From positions 1 to 64,000 of the forward strand of contig NZ_WBIN01000003.1 in the NCBI RefSeq assembly GCF_009749385.1: 64,000 nt of DNA. Reading direction: 5' to 3'. The number at the start of each line of letters is the position of its first letter. The stretch's first letter is position 1. The translations under genes were made by a program, and so were the position numbers. Source of the DNA: Agromyces allii (GTDB lineage Bacteria; Actinomycetota; Actinomycetes; Actinomycetales; Microbacteriaceae). The notes under the pieces are model-generated. The model made no database searches and had not been told where the DNA came from. It saw nothing but the letters and a program-made list of their open reading frames with translations. Below are positions 44,193 to 55,124 of this stretch, piece after piece.

Positions 44193-45596
44193 ATGACGCT
44201 TCCCCCCGAGCCCCCCGCCGACGCACCGCGCAACTTCCCGCCGTCGCACCTGACGCCCGCCGACGGCGCCGCGGCGACGATCGGCGTGACGACCGAGCAG
44301 GTGGAGGCCGTCTCCGACGCGGGCGCGCGCAAGGGCCGGATCCTCGCGTGGGGGCTCTGGGACTGGGGCTCTGCGGCCTTCAACGCCGTCGTGACCACGT
44401 TCGTGTTCACCGTGTACCTCACGGGCGAGTCGTTCGGGCCGAAGGGCACCGTCGAGGCGCAGCTCGGCTGGGCGCTCGCGATCGCGGGCCTGCTGATCGC
44501 GCTGCTCGCGCCCATCACGGGCCAGCGCTCGGACACGAGCGGGCGCCGCAAGCTCTGGCTCGCCGTGAACACCTACATCGTGGTGCTCATCACGCTCGCG
44601 ATGTTCTTCGTACTGCCGGCGCCCGAGTACCTGATGCTCGGCCTGTTCCTCGTGGCCGCGGGCAACGTGTTCTTCGAGTTCGCCGGCGTGAACTACAACG
44701 CCATGCTCGTGCAGGTGTCGACGCCGCGCTCGATCGGCAAGGTGTCGGGCTTCGGCTGGGGCATGGGCTACGTCGGCGGCATCGTGCTGCTGCTCGTCGT
44801 CTACTTCGGCTTCATCCAGCCCGAGGTCGGGCTCTTCGGCGTGACCGGTGACGACGGCCTCGACGTGCGCGTCACCATGCTCGTGTCGGCGATCTGGTTC
44901 GGGCTCTTCGCCCTGCCGGTGCTGCTCGCCGTGCCCGAGTACCGCAACCCGGCCGCCGTCGATCGCGGCAAGGTCGGCTTCTTCGCGTCCTACGCGCGTC
45001 TCGGCCGCGACATCAAGCGCCTCTGGAACGAGCAGCGCGACACCGTGTGGTTCCTGCTCGCGAGCGCCGTGTTCCGCGACGGACTCGCGGGCGTGTTCAC
45101 GTTCGGCGGCGTGCTCGCGGCATCCGTCTTCGGGTTCTCGGCCGGCGAGGTCATCATCTTCGCGATCGCGGCCAACGTCGTCGCGGGCGTCTCGACGATC
45201 GCCGTCGGCGCGCTCGACGACCGCCTCGGGGCGAAGCCCGTCATCATCACGGCCCTCATCGGCCTCGTGGTCAGCGGCCTCATCGTGTTCTTCCTGCACG
45301 ACGGCGGGCAGATCGTGTTCTGGACCGCGGGCCTCGCGCTCTGCCTCTTCGTGGGTCCGGCGCAGTCGGCGAGCCGCACGTTCCTCGCTCGGCTCATCCC
45401 GGCCGGGCGCGAGGGCGAGGTGTTCGGCCTGTACGCCACGACGGGCCGCGCCGTGAGCTTCCTGGCGCCGACGGCGTTCGCGCTGTTCGTCACGATCGGC
45501 GGGGCGCCGTACTTCGGCATCCTCGGCATCGTGCTGGTGATCGCGCTCGGGCTCGCGCTGCTCATTCCCGTGAAGGCGGTGCCGGTGCGGCGGTAG
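44193..45596 (+). CDS. MFS transporter, UMF1 (Atg22-like) family
   Basis: A 467-residue membrane protein with 12 helices. ILAWGLWDWGSAAFNAVVTT is the family signature (usually W-x-x-Y-D-W-A-x-S). Other conserved parts are LAPITGQRSDTSGRRK, FEFAGVNYNAMLVQVSTPRS and GKVSGFGWGMGYVGGIVLLL. UMF1 proteins are related to yeast vacuolar amino-acid effluxers; bacterial substrates are unknown. ATG 44193 follows a 150-bp non-conserved open stretch. The gene is convergent with the TetR regulator. Confidence 0.87.
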   Translation: MTLPPEPPADAPRNFPPSHLTPADGAAATIGVTTEQVEAVSDAGARKGRILAWGLWDWGSAAFNAVVTTFVFTVYLTGESFGPKGTVEAQLGWALAIAGLLIALLAPITGQRSDTSGRRKLWLAVNTYIVVLITLAMFFVLPAPEYLMLGLFLVAAGNVFFEFAGVNYNAMLVQVSTPRSIGKVSGFGWGMGYVGGIVLLLVVYFGFIQPEVGLFGVTGDDGLDVRVTMLVSAIWFGLFALPVLLAVPEYRNPAAVDRGKVGFFASYARLGRDIKRLWNEQRDTVWFLLASAVFRDGLAGVFTFGGVLAASVFGFSAGEVIIFAIAANVVAGVSTIAVGALDDRLGAKPVIITALIGLVVSGLIVFFLHDGGQIVFWTAGLALCLFVGPAQSASRTFLARLIPAGREGEVFGLYATTGRAVSFLAPTAFALFVTIGGAPYFGILGIVLVIALGLALLIPVKAVPVRR

Positions 45597-45618
45597 GGCC
45601 GGCGGCGCGGGGCCGGCC
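45597..45618. terminator. Hairpin between UMF1 and tetR genes
   Basis: GGCCGGC (45597-45603) pairs with GCCGGCC (45612-45618) immediately after the UMF1 stop and just before the convergent tetR stop. Short but very GC-rich. Confidence 0.5.
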
Positions 45619-45624
45619 GGGCGG

Positions 45625-46263
45625 TCAGGCCTCCGCGCGCAGGCGCTCGACGAGCTCGTCCATGGCGCGGCCGACGATGCGGGGCATGTCGACGGCGTCG
45701 GGGTCGAGGAGCCACTGCACCTGGAGGCCGTCCATGATCGCGATGAGGCTCGTCGCCGAGTCGCGCAGCTCCTGCGCGTCGGTGTTGCCCGACACCTCGC
45801 CGAGCACGCCGGCGATCTTGGTGCGCAGGCCCTCGGTGCGGGTCTGGAAGTAGTCGTGGGCCGGATGCCCGTCGGTCACCGATTCGCCCGAGAGCACCGA
45901 GTACGCCTGCACGACGCCTCGGCGGTGCGTGTTCTCCTCGACGGTGTCGACGAGGTGCTGGAGGAAGGCGGGGCCCTCGACCTGCGCGCGCTCGGGGATG
46001 CCGGCGACCTCCTCGCCGTCGCGGTACTTGAGCATCGCGACGAGCAGCCCCTCCTTCGACCCGAAGTGGTGCAGCACGCCCGCGTGGGTCATGCCGGCCT
46101 GCTCGGCCACCTCGACGAGGGCGCCCTTGTTGTAGCCGCGGGCGCCGAAGACGTTCAGTGCGGCCTTCAGCACCGCCTCGCGGCGTTCGGTCGTGCGCGC
46201 CTGAGGGCGCTGCACGCGCTCGGCCGCGGGCTTCGGGGCCCCGGCTCGCGTTGTGTCCACCAC
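45625..46263 (-). CDS. TetR family transcriptional regulator
   Basis: A 212-residue regulator. The N-terminal helix-turn-helix reads TTERREAVLKAALNVFGARG, YNKGALVEVAEQAGMTHAGV and LHHFGSKEGLLVAML; the C-terminal all-helical ligand domain follows. GTG 46263 (next codon also GTG) has GGAAGG 8 nt upstream and was chosen over an upstream ATG. It is divergent from the GH3/Opp operon with a matched palindrome between, so it is probably the operon's repressor, released by a sugar or a derivative. TetR control of a GH3 operon is less usual than LacI. Confidence 0.87.
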   Translation of the reverse strand: MVDTTRAGAPKPAAERVQRPQARTTERREAVLKAALNVFGARGYNKGALVEVAEQAGMTHAGVLHHFGSKEGLLVAMLKYRDGEEVAGIPERAQVEGPAFLQHLVDTVEENTHRRGVVQAYSVLSGESVTDGHPAHDYFQTRTEGLRTKIAGVLGEVSGNTDAQELRDSATSLIAIMDGLQVQWLLDPDAVDMPRIVGRAMDELVERLRAEA

Positions 46264-46408
46264 GGATGATTCCTTCCTCGTGCAGCGCCGACTCGCGGCA
46301 TCCGCTTCTGTGCAGGATGCCGCGTCGGGCGTCGCATGTCGAGTGCAGCACTCGATGTTCGGGTCTGTCGGGTGCCACCGTTCGCCGTTACCGAACCGTG
46401 ACATGATT

Positions 46409-46432
46409 CACTTACTTACTAGTCAGTAAGTG
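46409..46432. promoter_or_regulatory. Operator palindrome between tetR and the GH3 operon
   Basis: CACTTACT (46409-46416) and AGTAAGTG (46425-46432) flank an 8-bp centre TACTAGTC in an AT-rich spot, the style of a TetR dimer site. It ends 50 bp before the GH3 start. Confidence 0.75.
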
Positions 46433-46482
46433 TGTCACGATGTCCAACGTCACTCAACGACGAGCATGGATGGAGTTCAGGC

Positions 46483-49053
46483 GTGACCGCAACGACGACC
46501 GCCCTCGGGGCCCTCGACCCGAACGGGGCACCCGCAGCCGATACCCTCGGCGCACCGGCGATCGACCCGGCGACGCTCGCCGCCTCGCTCCCGCTCGACG
46601 AGAAGGTCGCCCTGCTCACGGGCGCCGCGACCTGGACGCTCCGGTCGATCCCCGAGATCGGCATGCGCACCATGACCGTCTCCGACGGGCCCATCGGCGT
46701 GCGCGGCACCGGCGAGGACGGCCTGCCCTCTGCGCAGCTGCCCGCCCCCTCGGCCACCGCCGCGACCTGGGACGTCGACCTGCAGGCCCGACTCGGCGCG
46801 CTCATGGCCGGCGAAGCCCGCCGCAAGGGCGTCGACGTGATCCTCGCCCCCGTCGTGAACCTCCAGCGCAGCCCCGTCGGCGGCCGCCACTTCGAGTGCC
46901 TCTCCGAGGACCCGCTGCTCACCGCCCGCCTCGCCGTCGCGTTCATCGACGCGATCCAGGCCGGCGGCATCGCCGCATGCGTCAAGCACTTCATCGGCAA
47001 CGAGACCGAGACCGACCGCACCTCCTACCTCTCGCGCATCGACGAGCAGACGCTCCGCGAGGTCTACCTCGCCCCGTTCGAGGCGGTCGTCGACGCCGGC
47101 GTCTGGACCATCATGGCCGCCTACAACGGCCTCACCCGCGACGGCGTCGAGGCGACCTCGACCGCCCACGAGCCCCTGCTCAGCGGCATCCTCAAGGGCG
47201 AATGGCAGTTCGACGGCGTCGTGATCAGCGACTGGCTCGCCACGAAGACCGCGGTCGAACCCGCCGTCGCCGGCCTCGACCTCGTGATGCCCGGCCCCGG
47301 CGGCCCCTGGGCCGACGGCCTCCTCGCGGCGGTCGAGTCGGGCCTCGTCCCCGAGTCGGTCATCGACGACAAGGTCGCCCGCATCATCCGCCTCGCCGAC
47401 CGCGTCGGCGCACTCAGCGGCATCGCCGGCGAGACCCTGCCGTTCGACGCGACCGGCGCCACCGACGACCCGGCGGGCGAGAACGTCGTCGCACTGCTGA
47501 CCGAGGCCGCCGCGCGCTCGACCGTCGTGCTGCGCAACGAAGGCGGACTCCTGCCCGTCGACCCCGCGCTGCGCGGCCGCATCGCCCTCATCGGCCACAA
47601 CGCCGTGCAGCCCTTCACGCAGGGCGGCGGCAGCGCGTTCGTCACCGCGCCGCACGTGAGCCAGCCGATCGACGCCCTCCGCGCCGCGTTCCCCGACGCC
47701 GCCGTCGACCTGCTCCGCGGCGGGGCGACCACGCTGCGCGCCCCACTCGCGCCCGCCGAACTGCTCACGACGCCGACCGGCGAACCCGGAATCCTCGTCG
47801 AGCTCCTCGACGCGAACGGCGAGACCGTCGGCACGGAGCTGCTGCCCGACGCCGAGGCGCTCTGGTTCCCGATCGACGACGACGCCGCGGCATCCGTCCG
47901 CGTGATCACCGACCTGCACCTCGCGCGCGCCGGGCGCCACCTCATCGACCTCGGTCCCGTCGGCGCGCACCGCGTCGTCGTCGACGGCGCCGAGCGCAGC
48001 ACCTCCCGGCACGTCGTCGGCGCCGAGGTGATCCTCGACTCGAGCTACGCGAACCCTGCGCACGTCGAGACCGCGATCGACGCCGAGGGGCCGCGCCACG
48101 TGCGCATCGAGGTCGACGCGCAGATCATCGACGGCGAGTCGTACGGCCGCTTCGTGCGCCTGCACTTCCGCCACCTCGAGCCCAGCCTCAGCATCGACGA
48201 GGAGATCGCACAGGCCGTCGCCGCCGCCGAGCAGGCCGACCTCGCGGTCGTCGTCGTCGGCACGAACTCCGAGACCGAGTCCGAGGGCTGGGACCGCCCC
48301 GACCTCGCGCTGCCCGGCCGCCAGAACGAGCTCGTGCGCCGCGTCGCCGCCGCGAACCCCGCCACCGTCGTCATCGTGAACGCCGGCGCTCCCGTGCTGC
48401 TGCCGTGGCTCGACGAGGTCGCCGCCGTGCTCTGGTGGTGGCTGCCAGGCCAGGAGGCCGGAGCCTCCCTCGCGGCCGCGCTCACCGGCGCCATCGAGCC
48501 GAGCGGCCGCCTGCCGTGGACCCTCCCCGCGAACGAGGCCGACGTGCCCGTTCCGCACGGCATCCCCGTCGACGGCGTCATCGAGTACGCCGAGGGCGTC
48601 GACGTCGGCCACCGCGGCTGGGATCGCCTCGAGCGCACGCCCGCCCGCGAGTTCGGCTTCGGACTCGGGTACGCCGCATGGGAGTACCGCACGCTCGAAC
48701 TCGTCGACGCGGCATCCGGGACCCCCGATGCCGACGCTTTCGCGACCGCCCGCGTGACGGTCGAGAACACGAGCGGGCGCGACGGCCGCGAGGTCGTCCA
48801 GGTCTACCTCTCGGCCGACCCGGCCGATGCGACCCGCCCCCTTCGCTGGCTCGCCGGCTTCGCCGTGGTCGACGTCGCCGCCGGCGGCAGCGCGACCGTC
48901 GACATCCCGATCGCACGCAGGTCGTTCGAGACCTGGGCGACGGATGCCGCATCATGGACCCTTCCGTCGGGCACCTACCGGGTGCACGCGGGCCGGTCCT
49001 CCCGAGATCTCCGCCTGGAGGCCGTGCACGCCGTGCACCCGGTCGCGGGCTGA
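46483..49053 (+). CDS. Glycoside hydrolase family 3 beta-glucosidase
   Basis: An 856-residue GH3 enzyme. The N-terminal TIM barrel has VKHFIGNETETDR (about 167-179) and the nucleophile Asp250 in VISDW. The alpha/beta domain carries an insertion resembling PA14 (about 430-570) before LAVVVVGTNSETESEGWDRP, with the probable acid/base region. A C-terminal fibronectin III-like domain ends it (GREVVQVYLSADP). No signal peptide, so cytoplasmic. GTG 46483 has GGAG 7 nt upstream. It heads an operon with a full Opp-type importer, so it probably hydrolyses imported cello-oligosaccharides or other beta-glucosides. Confidence 0.92.
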   Translation: MTATTTALGALDPNGAPAADTLGAPAIDPATLAASLPLDEKVALLTGAATWTLRSIPEIGMRTMTVSDGPIGVRGTGEDGLPSAQLPAPSATAATWDVDLQARLGALMAGEARRKGVDVILAPVVNLQRSPVGGRHFECLSEDPLLTARLAVAFIDAIQAGGIAACVKHFIGNETETDRTSYLSRIDEQTLREVYLAPFEAVVDAGVWTIMAAYNGLTRDGVEATSTAHEPLLSGILKGEWQFDGVVISDWLATKTAVEPAVAGLDLVMPGPGGPWADGLLAAVESGLVPESVIDDKVARIIRLADRVGALSGIAGETLPFDATGATDDPAGENVVALLTEAAARSTVVLRNEGGLLPVDPALRGRIALIGHNAVQPFTQGGGSAFVTAPHVSQPIDALRAAFPDAAVDLLRGGATTLRAPLAPAELLTTPTGEPGILVELLDANGETVGTELLPDAEALWFPIDDDAAASVRVITDLHLARAGRHLIDLGPVGAHRVVVDGAERSTSRHVVGAEVILDSSYANPAHVETAIDAEGPRHVRIEVDAQIIDGESYGRFVRLHFRHLEPSLSIDEEIAQAVAAAEQADLAVVVVGTNSETESEGWDRPDLALPGRQNELVRRVAAANPATVVIVNAGAPVLLPWLDEVAAVLWWWLPGQEAGASLAAALTGAIEPSGRLPWTLPANEADVPVPHGIPVDGVIEYAEGVDVGHRGWDRLERTPAREFGFGLGYAAWEYRTLELVDAASGTPDADAFATARVTVENTSGRDGREVVQVYLSADPADATRPLRWLAGFAVVDVAAGGSATVDIPIARRSFETWATDAASWTLPSGTYRVHAGRSSRDLRLEAVHAVHPVAG

Positions 49054-49109
49054 GCACCACCCAAGCACCACAACGCACCAACCCACACACAATGCAAGGA
49101 GGCATGGAA

Positions 49110-50771
49110 ATGCGAAAGAGCATCCTCGCCGCGGGCGCCGTACTGGTCGCCGCCGGCTTGGCTTTCACGGGGTGCAGCGCGGACACGAGCGGCGGAGGCG
49201 GTGGAACGAGCGCGAAGGTGCTCACCATCGGCATGCCGAACGGCCCGCAGCAGCCGAACCAGAACCCGCTCGCCACCGGATCGGCATCGCTGTCGCTCGG
49301 CTACGCGTTCGCGGTCTACGAGTCGCTCATGCAGGTCAACGAGATCGACCCGACCGCGGCCCCGACGCCGTGGCTCGCCGACTCGGTCGAGTGGAACGCG
49401 GACTCGACGCAGGCGATCATCACCGCTCGCGACGGCGTCAAGTGGTCCGACGGCGAAGACTTCACCGCTGAGGACATCGCCTTCTCGATCCAGCTCCGCA
49501 AGGACAACCCCGAGCTGAACATCGACTTCCCCGACCAGTACGGCGACATCACCGTCGACGGCAACAAGGTCACCGTGAACTTCACGACCGGCCAGTACGT
49601 CAACCAGGTGAAGCTGTACAAGCTGCTCATCGTTCCCGAGCACATCTGGAAGGGCGAGGACGCCGTCACGTTCAGCGACGACGACATGATCGGCACCGGC
49701 CCGTTCACCCTGAAGTCGTTCAGCGCCCAGGCCGTCACGCTCACCCCCAACGAGACGTACTGGGGCGGCAAGTCGAAGGTCGGCGAGCTCCGCTACGACG
49801 CCTACAACGACAACGCGGGCCTGACCACGGCGCTCACCACCGGTGAGGCGCAGTGGGGCTGGACCTTCATCCCCGACTACGAGTCGACCTACATCGCCAA
49901 GGACCCCGAGCACTTCAACCAGGTCGCCGGCGGCGGCTTCGGCGTCGACGTGCTCTACCTGAACAACGAGACGAAGCCGTTCAACAACGTCGCCTTCCGT
50001 CAGGCGCTGAACATGGTCGTCGACCACGCCGACATCACGAAGACGGCCGGCTACGGCGTCTGGCCCGAGATCACGAGCGTGACCGGCCTGCCCCAGCCCT
50101 CCGGCGACGCGTTCATCTCGGACGAGTACCAGGGCAAGGAGCTCTCGGTCGACGTCGACGGCGCCAAGAAGGTGCTGACCGACGCGGGCTACACCTACGA
50201 CGGCGACAAGCTCATCGACCCCGATGGCGAAGCGGTCTCGTTCAAGCTGACCAACCCCAGCGGTTGGACCGACTACCTCGACGCGCTCGGCATCATCGCC
50301 GAGGGTGCCAAGTCGCTCGGCGCCGAGGCCACGGTCGACGCGATCGTGCAGGACACCTGGTTCAACGACACCATCCCGTTCGGCAACTTCCAGGCCTCGC
50401 TGCACTGGACCGACGGCGGTTCGACCCCCTGGAACCTGTACTCGAACATCATGGACGGCGCCTCGTACGTGCCGCTCGGTGAGACCGCGAACTGGAACTT
50501 CGGCCGCTACAACGACGACGACGTCACGAAGGCCCTCGCGACCTTCAAGTCGACGACCGACGAGGGCGAGCGCCAGGCCGCGCTCGACGTCGTGCAGCAG
50601 CACTACGTCGAGGACGTTCCCGGCATCGTGATCTGGTCGCGTCCTGCCGTGGCGCAGTATTCCACGCAGAACTACACCGGATTCCCCACCTCCGAGGACC
50701 CCTACGCGAACCCGCAGCCGACGGGCCCGCAGGCGGCACTCATCCTGTCCAAGCTCACGCCGAGCGAGTGA
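49110..50771 (+). CDS. Family 5 solute-binding lipoprotein (Opp/Dpp type)
   Basis: A 553-residue lipoprotein: [20 protein letters not shown] then GC, the lipidated cysteine, then a long SBP_bac_5 domain with [40 protein letters not shown] (family signature W-S-D-G-x-x-F/x-T-A-x-D) and [15 protein letters not shown]. Family members bind oligopeptides, but cello-oligosaccharide-binding members (CbtA-like) are known. ATG 49110 is preferred to 49104 because AAGGAGG is 7 nt upstream. It lies 56 bp after the beta-glucosidase, arguing for a sugar ligand. Confidence 0.92.
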   Translation: MRKSILAAGAVLVAAGLAFTGCSADTSGGGGGTSAKVLTIGMPNGPQQPNQNPLATGSASLSLGYAFAVYESLMQVNEIDPTAAPTPWLADSVEWNADSTQAIITARDGVKWSDGEDFTAEDIAFSIQLRKDNPELNIDFPDQYGDITVDGNKVTVNFTTGQYVNQVKLYKLLIVPEHIWKGEDAVTFSDDDMIGTGPFTLKSFSAQAVTLTPNETYWGGKSKVGELRYDAYNDNAGLTTALTTGEAQWGWTFIPDYESTYIAKDPEHFNQVAGGGFGVDVLYLNNETKPFNNVAFRQALNMVVDHADITKTAGYGVWPEITSVTGLPQPSGDAFISDEYQGKELSVDVDGAKKVLTDAGYTYDGDKLIDPDGEAVSFKLTNPSGWTDYLDALGIIAEGAKSLGAEATVDAIVQDTWFNDTIPFGNFQASLHWTDGGSTPWNLYSNIMDGASYVPLGETANWNFGRYNDDDVTKALATFKSTTDEGERQAALDVVQQHYVEDVPGIVIWSRPAVAQYSTQNYTGFPTSEDPYANPQPTGPQAALILSKLTPSE

Positions 50772-50836
50772 CCCCGACCGGGCGCAGGCCCGGAACAACC
50801 GGCACATCGGGAACCTCCCGCAACATGTGACGATGA

Positions 50837-50869
50837 GGTGCGGCGGATGCCTCGTGCATCCGCCGCACC
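50837..50869 (+). other. Intercistronic hairpin in the ABC operon
   Basis: A perfect 14-bp stem (GGTGCGGCGGATGC, 50837-50850, with 50856-50869) and CTCGT loop lies between the binding-protein and ATPase genes. Such elements often protect the upstream mRNA or attenuate the distal genes, giving excess binding protein. Confidence 0.8.
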
Positions 50870-50908
50870 ACCCACTCAACGTTGAGCTCCGACCCCGAGG
50901 TGACCCGA

Positions 50909-51948
<1,040 letters not shown>

Positions 51949-51952
<4 letters not shown>

Positions 51953-52926
51953 GGTTCTTCCTCCGCCGACTCGGCTTCTACCTGATCACCTTCTGGGCCG
52001 CGGTCACGATCAACTTCTTCATCCCCCGCATCATGCCCGGCGACCCGGTCAGCGCCCTCATCGCCAAGAACCAGGGCCGCATCAGCCCCGACGCCGCCGA
52101 AGCGCTGCGCACGCTGTTCGGCCTCGACGAGAACATGTCGCTCTGGGACCAGTACGTGCAGTACTGGAACCTGCTTCTGCACGGCGAGCTCGGCACCTCG
52201 TTCGCCTACTCCGCCCCGGTCGCCGACGTCATCGCCGGAGCCATCCCCTGGACCATCGGCCTGGTCGGCATCGCGACGATCATCAGCTTCACGCTCGGCA
52301 CGCTCATCGGCTCCGGCATCGGCTGGCGTCGCGGCACGTGGGCCGACTCGCTCCTCCCGATCTCGACGTTCTTCTCGGCCGTGCCGTACTTCTGGCTCGC
52401 GCTGATCGCGATCTCGGTCTTCTCGGTCACGCTCGGCTGGTTCCCGGCGAGCGGCAGCTACGACCGCTCGCTGGTTCCGTCGTTCTCGTGGGAGTTCATC
52501 TCCTCCGTCATCTACTACGGCACCCTGCCCGCCCTGACGATCGTGATCTCGTCGATCTCGGGGTGGATCCTCGGCATGCGCAACATGATGGTCACGGTCT
52601 CGTCCGAGGACTACGTGACGGTCGCGCAGGCGAAGGGCGTCTCGGAGCGCACCGCCCTGTTCGGCTACTCGGCGCGCAACGCGATCCTGCCGCAGGTGTC
52701 GAGCTTCGCGCTCTCGCTCGGCTTCATCGTCGGCGGCACCCTCGTCATGGAGATCGTCTTCTCCTACCAGGGCATCGGCTACTACCTCTTCACGGCGGTC
52801 GCCGCGAAGGACTACCCGCTCATGCAGGGCATCTTCCTCGTGATCACGGTCGCGGTGCTGTTCGCGAACATCGTGGCCGACTTCATCTACGGGGTGCTCG
52901 ACCCGCGCACCCGACAGGAGGGCTGA
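51949..52926 (+). CDS. ABC transporter permease, OppB-like
   Basis: A 325-residue permease with six helices: [40 protein letters not shown] (conserved N-terminal F-I-P/L-x-x-x-P-G-D-P), and the EAA loop [20 protein letters not shown] before [10 protein letters not shown]. It forms the channel with the OppC-like permease. Translation is coupled to the upstream ATPase by ATGA, with 1 bp to the next gene. Confidence 0.93.
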
Positions 52927-52927
52927 C

Positions 52928-53959
52928 ATGACGATCGACACCAGCATCGTCGAAGAGGGCCAGGAGCTCGAGAAGCCGTCGCAGGCGCCCATGACGGGCG
53001 TGGTCGCGGCGGCCGAGGGGCGCCGACGCGGCAAGCCGCGCAAGTTCCTCTTCCTCCGCAACTCGAAGGCCGTCGCCGGCATGGTGATCCTCGGGTTCTT
53101 CCTCCTCATCGCGATCATCGGGCCGTGGATCGCCCCGTACGATCCGAGCGCGCGCAGCGACGACATCCTGCAGCCGCCGTCGTGGGAGCACTGGTTCGGC
53201 ACGACCCACCTCGGCCAGGACGTGTTCTCGCAGATCCTGGTCGGCACGCGCGGCGTGATCGTCGTGGGCTTCGTCGCCGGCATCCTCGCGACCGCGATCG
53301 GCGTCATCGTCGGCGTCACCGCCGGGTACATCGGCGGCCTCGGCGACGAGACCCTCTCGGTGCTCGCGAACGTGTTCCTCGTGATCCCGCAGCTGCCGCT
53401 CATCATCATCATCGCCGGCCAGCTGCCGACGGTCGGCGGCGTGACGGTGGCCGTGGTCATCGCGATCACGGGCTGGGCGTGGGGTGCGCGCGTGCTCCGA
53501 GCCCAGACGCTCTCGTTGCGACGCCGCGACTTCGTCGAGGCGGCCCGCGCGAACGGCGAGCGCACGTGGCGCATCATCACGGCCGAGATCCTGCCGAACC
53601 TCACGGCGATCATCGCCTCGGGCTTCGTCGGCACCGTCGCATTCGCCGTGCTCTCGCTCATCACGCTGTCGTTCATCGGCATCGGCAACACGGGCGAGTG
53701 GAACTGGGGAACGGTGCTCTACCAGGCGCAGTCGCAGCTCGCACTGCAGCGCGGCGCGTGGTGGTGGTTCGTTCCGGCGGGCCTCTGCATCGCCCTGCTC
53801 GGCATGTCGCTGACCCTCATCAACTTCGGCATCGACGAGTTCGTCAACCCGCGCCTGCGATCGACGGGCCTGAACGCCAGGTCGCTGCGCAAGCGCGGCA
53901 TCCGCCCCCGTATCGGATTCACCCCTGTGGTGCGCGAGGCCGAGGAGACCCGAGCATGA
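52928..53959 (+). CDS. ABC transporter permease, OppC-like
   Basis: A 343-residue permease with a longer cytoplasmic N-terminus (about 1-45), OppC_N helix then IIGPWIAPYDPSARSDDILQ, WFGTTHLGQDVFSQILVGTR (the family G-T-D/x-x-L-G-R/x-D signature) and the EAA loop RRDFVEAARANGERTWRIIT before ILPNLTAIIASG. It pairs with the OppB-like protein. It overlaps the next ATPase by 4 nt. Confidence 0.93.
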   Translation: MTIDTSIVEEGQELEKPSQAPMTGVVAAAEGRRRGKPRKFLFLRNSKAVAGMVILGFFLLIAIIGPWIAPYDPSARSDDILQPPSWEHWFGTTHLGQDVFSQILVGTRGVIVVGFVAGILATAIGVIVGVTAGYIGGLGDETLSVLANVFLVIPQLPLIIIIAGQLPTVGGVTVAVVIAITGWAWGARVLRAQTLSLRRRDFVEAARANGERTWRIITAEILPNLTAIIASGFVGTVAFAVLSLITLSFIGIGNTGEWNWGTVLYQAQSQLALQRGAWWWFVPAGLCIALLGMSLTLINFGIDEFVNPRLRSTGLNARSLRKRGIRPRIGFTPVVREAEETRA

Positions 53960-55056
53960 CCATCGCCAGCCCCATCGGGCACCCCCAGCGACTCGCCCCG
54001 GCGAGCGACCCCGTGCTCGAGATCAAGAACCTGTCGGTCGACTACGGCTACGACGACGACCCGGTGCACGTGCTGCGCCAGGTCTCACTCACCCTGGGCC
54101 GCGGCGAGGTGCTCGGCCTCGCCGGCGAGTCGGGCTGCGGCAAGTCGACGCTCGCGTATGCGGCCACGCGACTGCTGCCGCCCCCCGGCCTCATCACGGG
54201 CGGCGAGGTGCTGTTCACCGACCGCTCGGGAGTGAAGACCGACCTGCTGCGACTGAACGACACGCAACTGCGCGCGTCGCGCTGGCAGGACATGGCGATC
54301 GTGTTCCAGGGCGCGATGAACTCGCTGAACCCGGTGTACCGCATCGGCCGGCAGATCGCCGACGGCATCCGCGCGCACGAGCCGAAGACCTCGCAGAAGG
54401 AGGCGCTCGAGCGCGCCGCCGAACTGCTCGACCTCGTCGGCATCTCGCCCGACCGCCTGCGCTCGTATCCGCACGAGCTCTCGGGCGGCATGCGCCAGCG
54501 CGTCATGATCGCCATGGCGCTCGCGCTCGACCCCCAGGTGCTGATCATGGACGAGCCCACCACGGCGCTCGACGTCGTGATGCAGCGCCAGATCGTCGAG
54601 CAGATCGCCGAGCTGCGCGATCGCCTCGGCTTCTCGGTCATCTTCATCACGCACGACGTGTCGCTGCTCATCGAGATCGCCGACCGCATCGCGATCATGT
54701 ACGCGGGCGAGATCGTCGAGGATGCCGCGGCGCTCGACGTCTACAACAAGCCCCGTCACCCGTACTCGTCGGCGCTGCTGCACTCGTTCCCGCCGCTGCG
54801 CGGGCCGCGGCGCGAGCTCATCGGCATCCCCGGATCACCGCCCGACCTCTCCCGCCTCGGCGGCGGGTGCCCGTTCGCCGACCGCTGCGCGTTCGCGTTC
54901 GACGCCTGCTCGAAGGTGAACCCCGAGCTCGTGTTCCCGAACGTGCCGGGCGACGACCCTCGCCGGTCGGTCGCGTGCCTGCGCCACGACCCCGCCGCCG
55001 TGCGGGCCGTCGGCGAGGTGCCGCTGCCCGTGCCGGCGGAGCTGTCGCTGAGCTGA
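53956..55056 (+). CDS. ABC transporter ATPase, OppD-like
   Basis: A 366-residue ATPase: Walker A GESGCGKST, Q-loop VFQGAMNSLNPVYRIGRQIA, signature LSGGMRQRVMIAMALALDPQ, Walker B VLIMDEPTTALDVVMQ, H-loop ITHD, then oligopeptide_HPY with GGCPFADRCAFAFDACSKVN. It completes the two-ATPase, two-permease importer. The transporter gene order is SBP-F-B-C-D. It is the last gene of the operon. Confidence 0.93.
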   Translation: MTIASPIGHPQRLAPASDPVLEIKNLSVDYGYDDDPVHVLRQVSLTLGRGEVLGLAGESGCGKSTLAYAATRLLPPPGLITGGEVLFTDRSGVKTDLLRLNDTQLRASRWQDMAIVFQGAMNSLNPVYRIGRQIADGIRAHEPKTSQKEALERAAELLDLVGISPDRLRSYPHELSGGMRQRVMIAMALALDPQVLIMDEPTTALDVVMQRQIVEQIAELRDRLGFSVIFITHDVSLLIEIADRIAIMYAGEIVEDAAALDVYNKPRHPYSSALLHSFPPLRGPRRELIGIPGSPPDLSRLGGGCPFADRCAFAFDACSKVNPELVFPNVPGDDPRRSVACLRHDPAAVRAVGEVPLPVPAELSLS

Positions 55057-55124
55057 GCGAGGGCGAACGGATGCCGCGGGCAGGCGTCTCGTCGTCGGAA
55101 CACGCGCTGTGCGAGCATGGGCGC

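Noticed and set aside
46477-48612. Very long antisense open frame opposite the GH3 gene (about 700 codons)
   Set aside because: In this GC-rich DNA, stop codons are rare in all frames. The GH3 frame has clear catalytic motifs and GC-rich third positions, while the antisense product is repetitive Gly/Ala/Arg/Asp without a family pattern.
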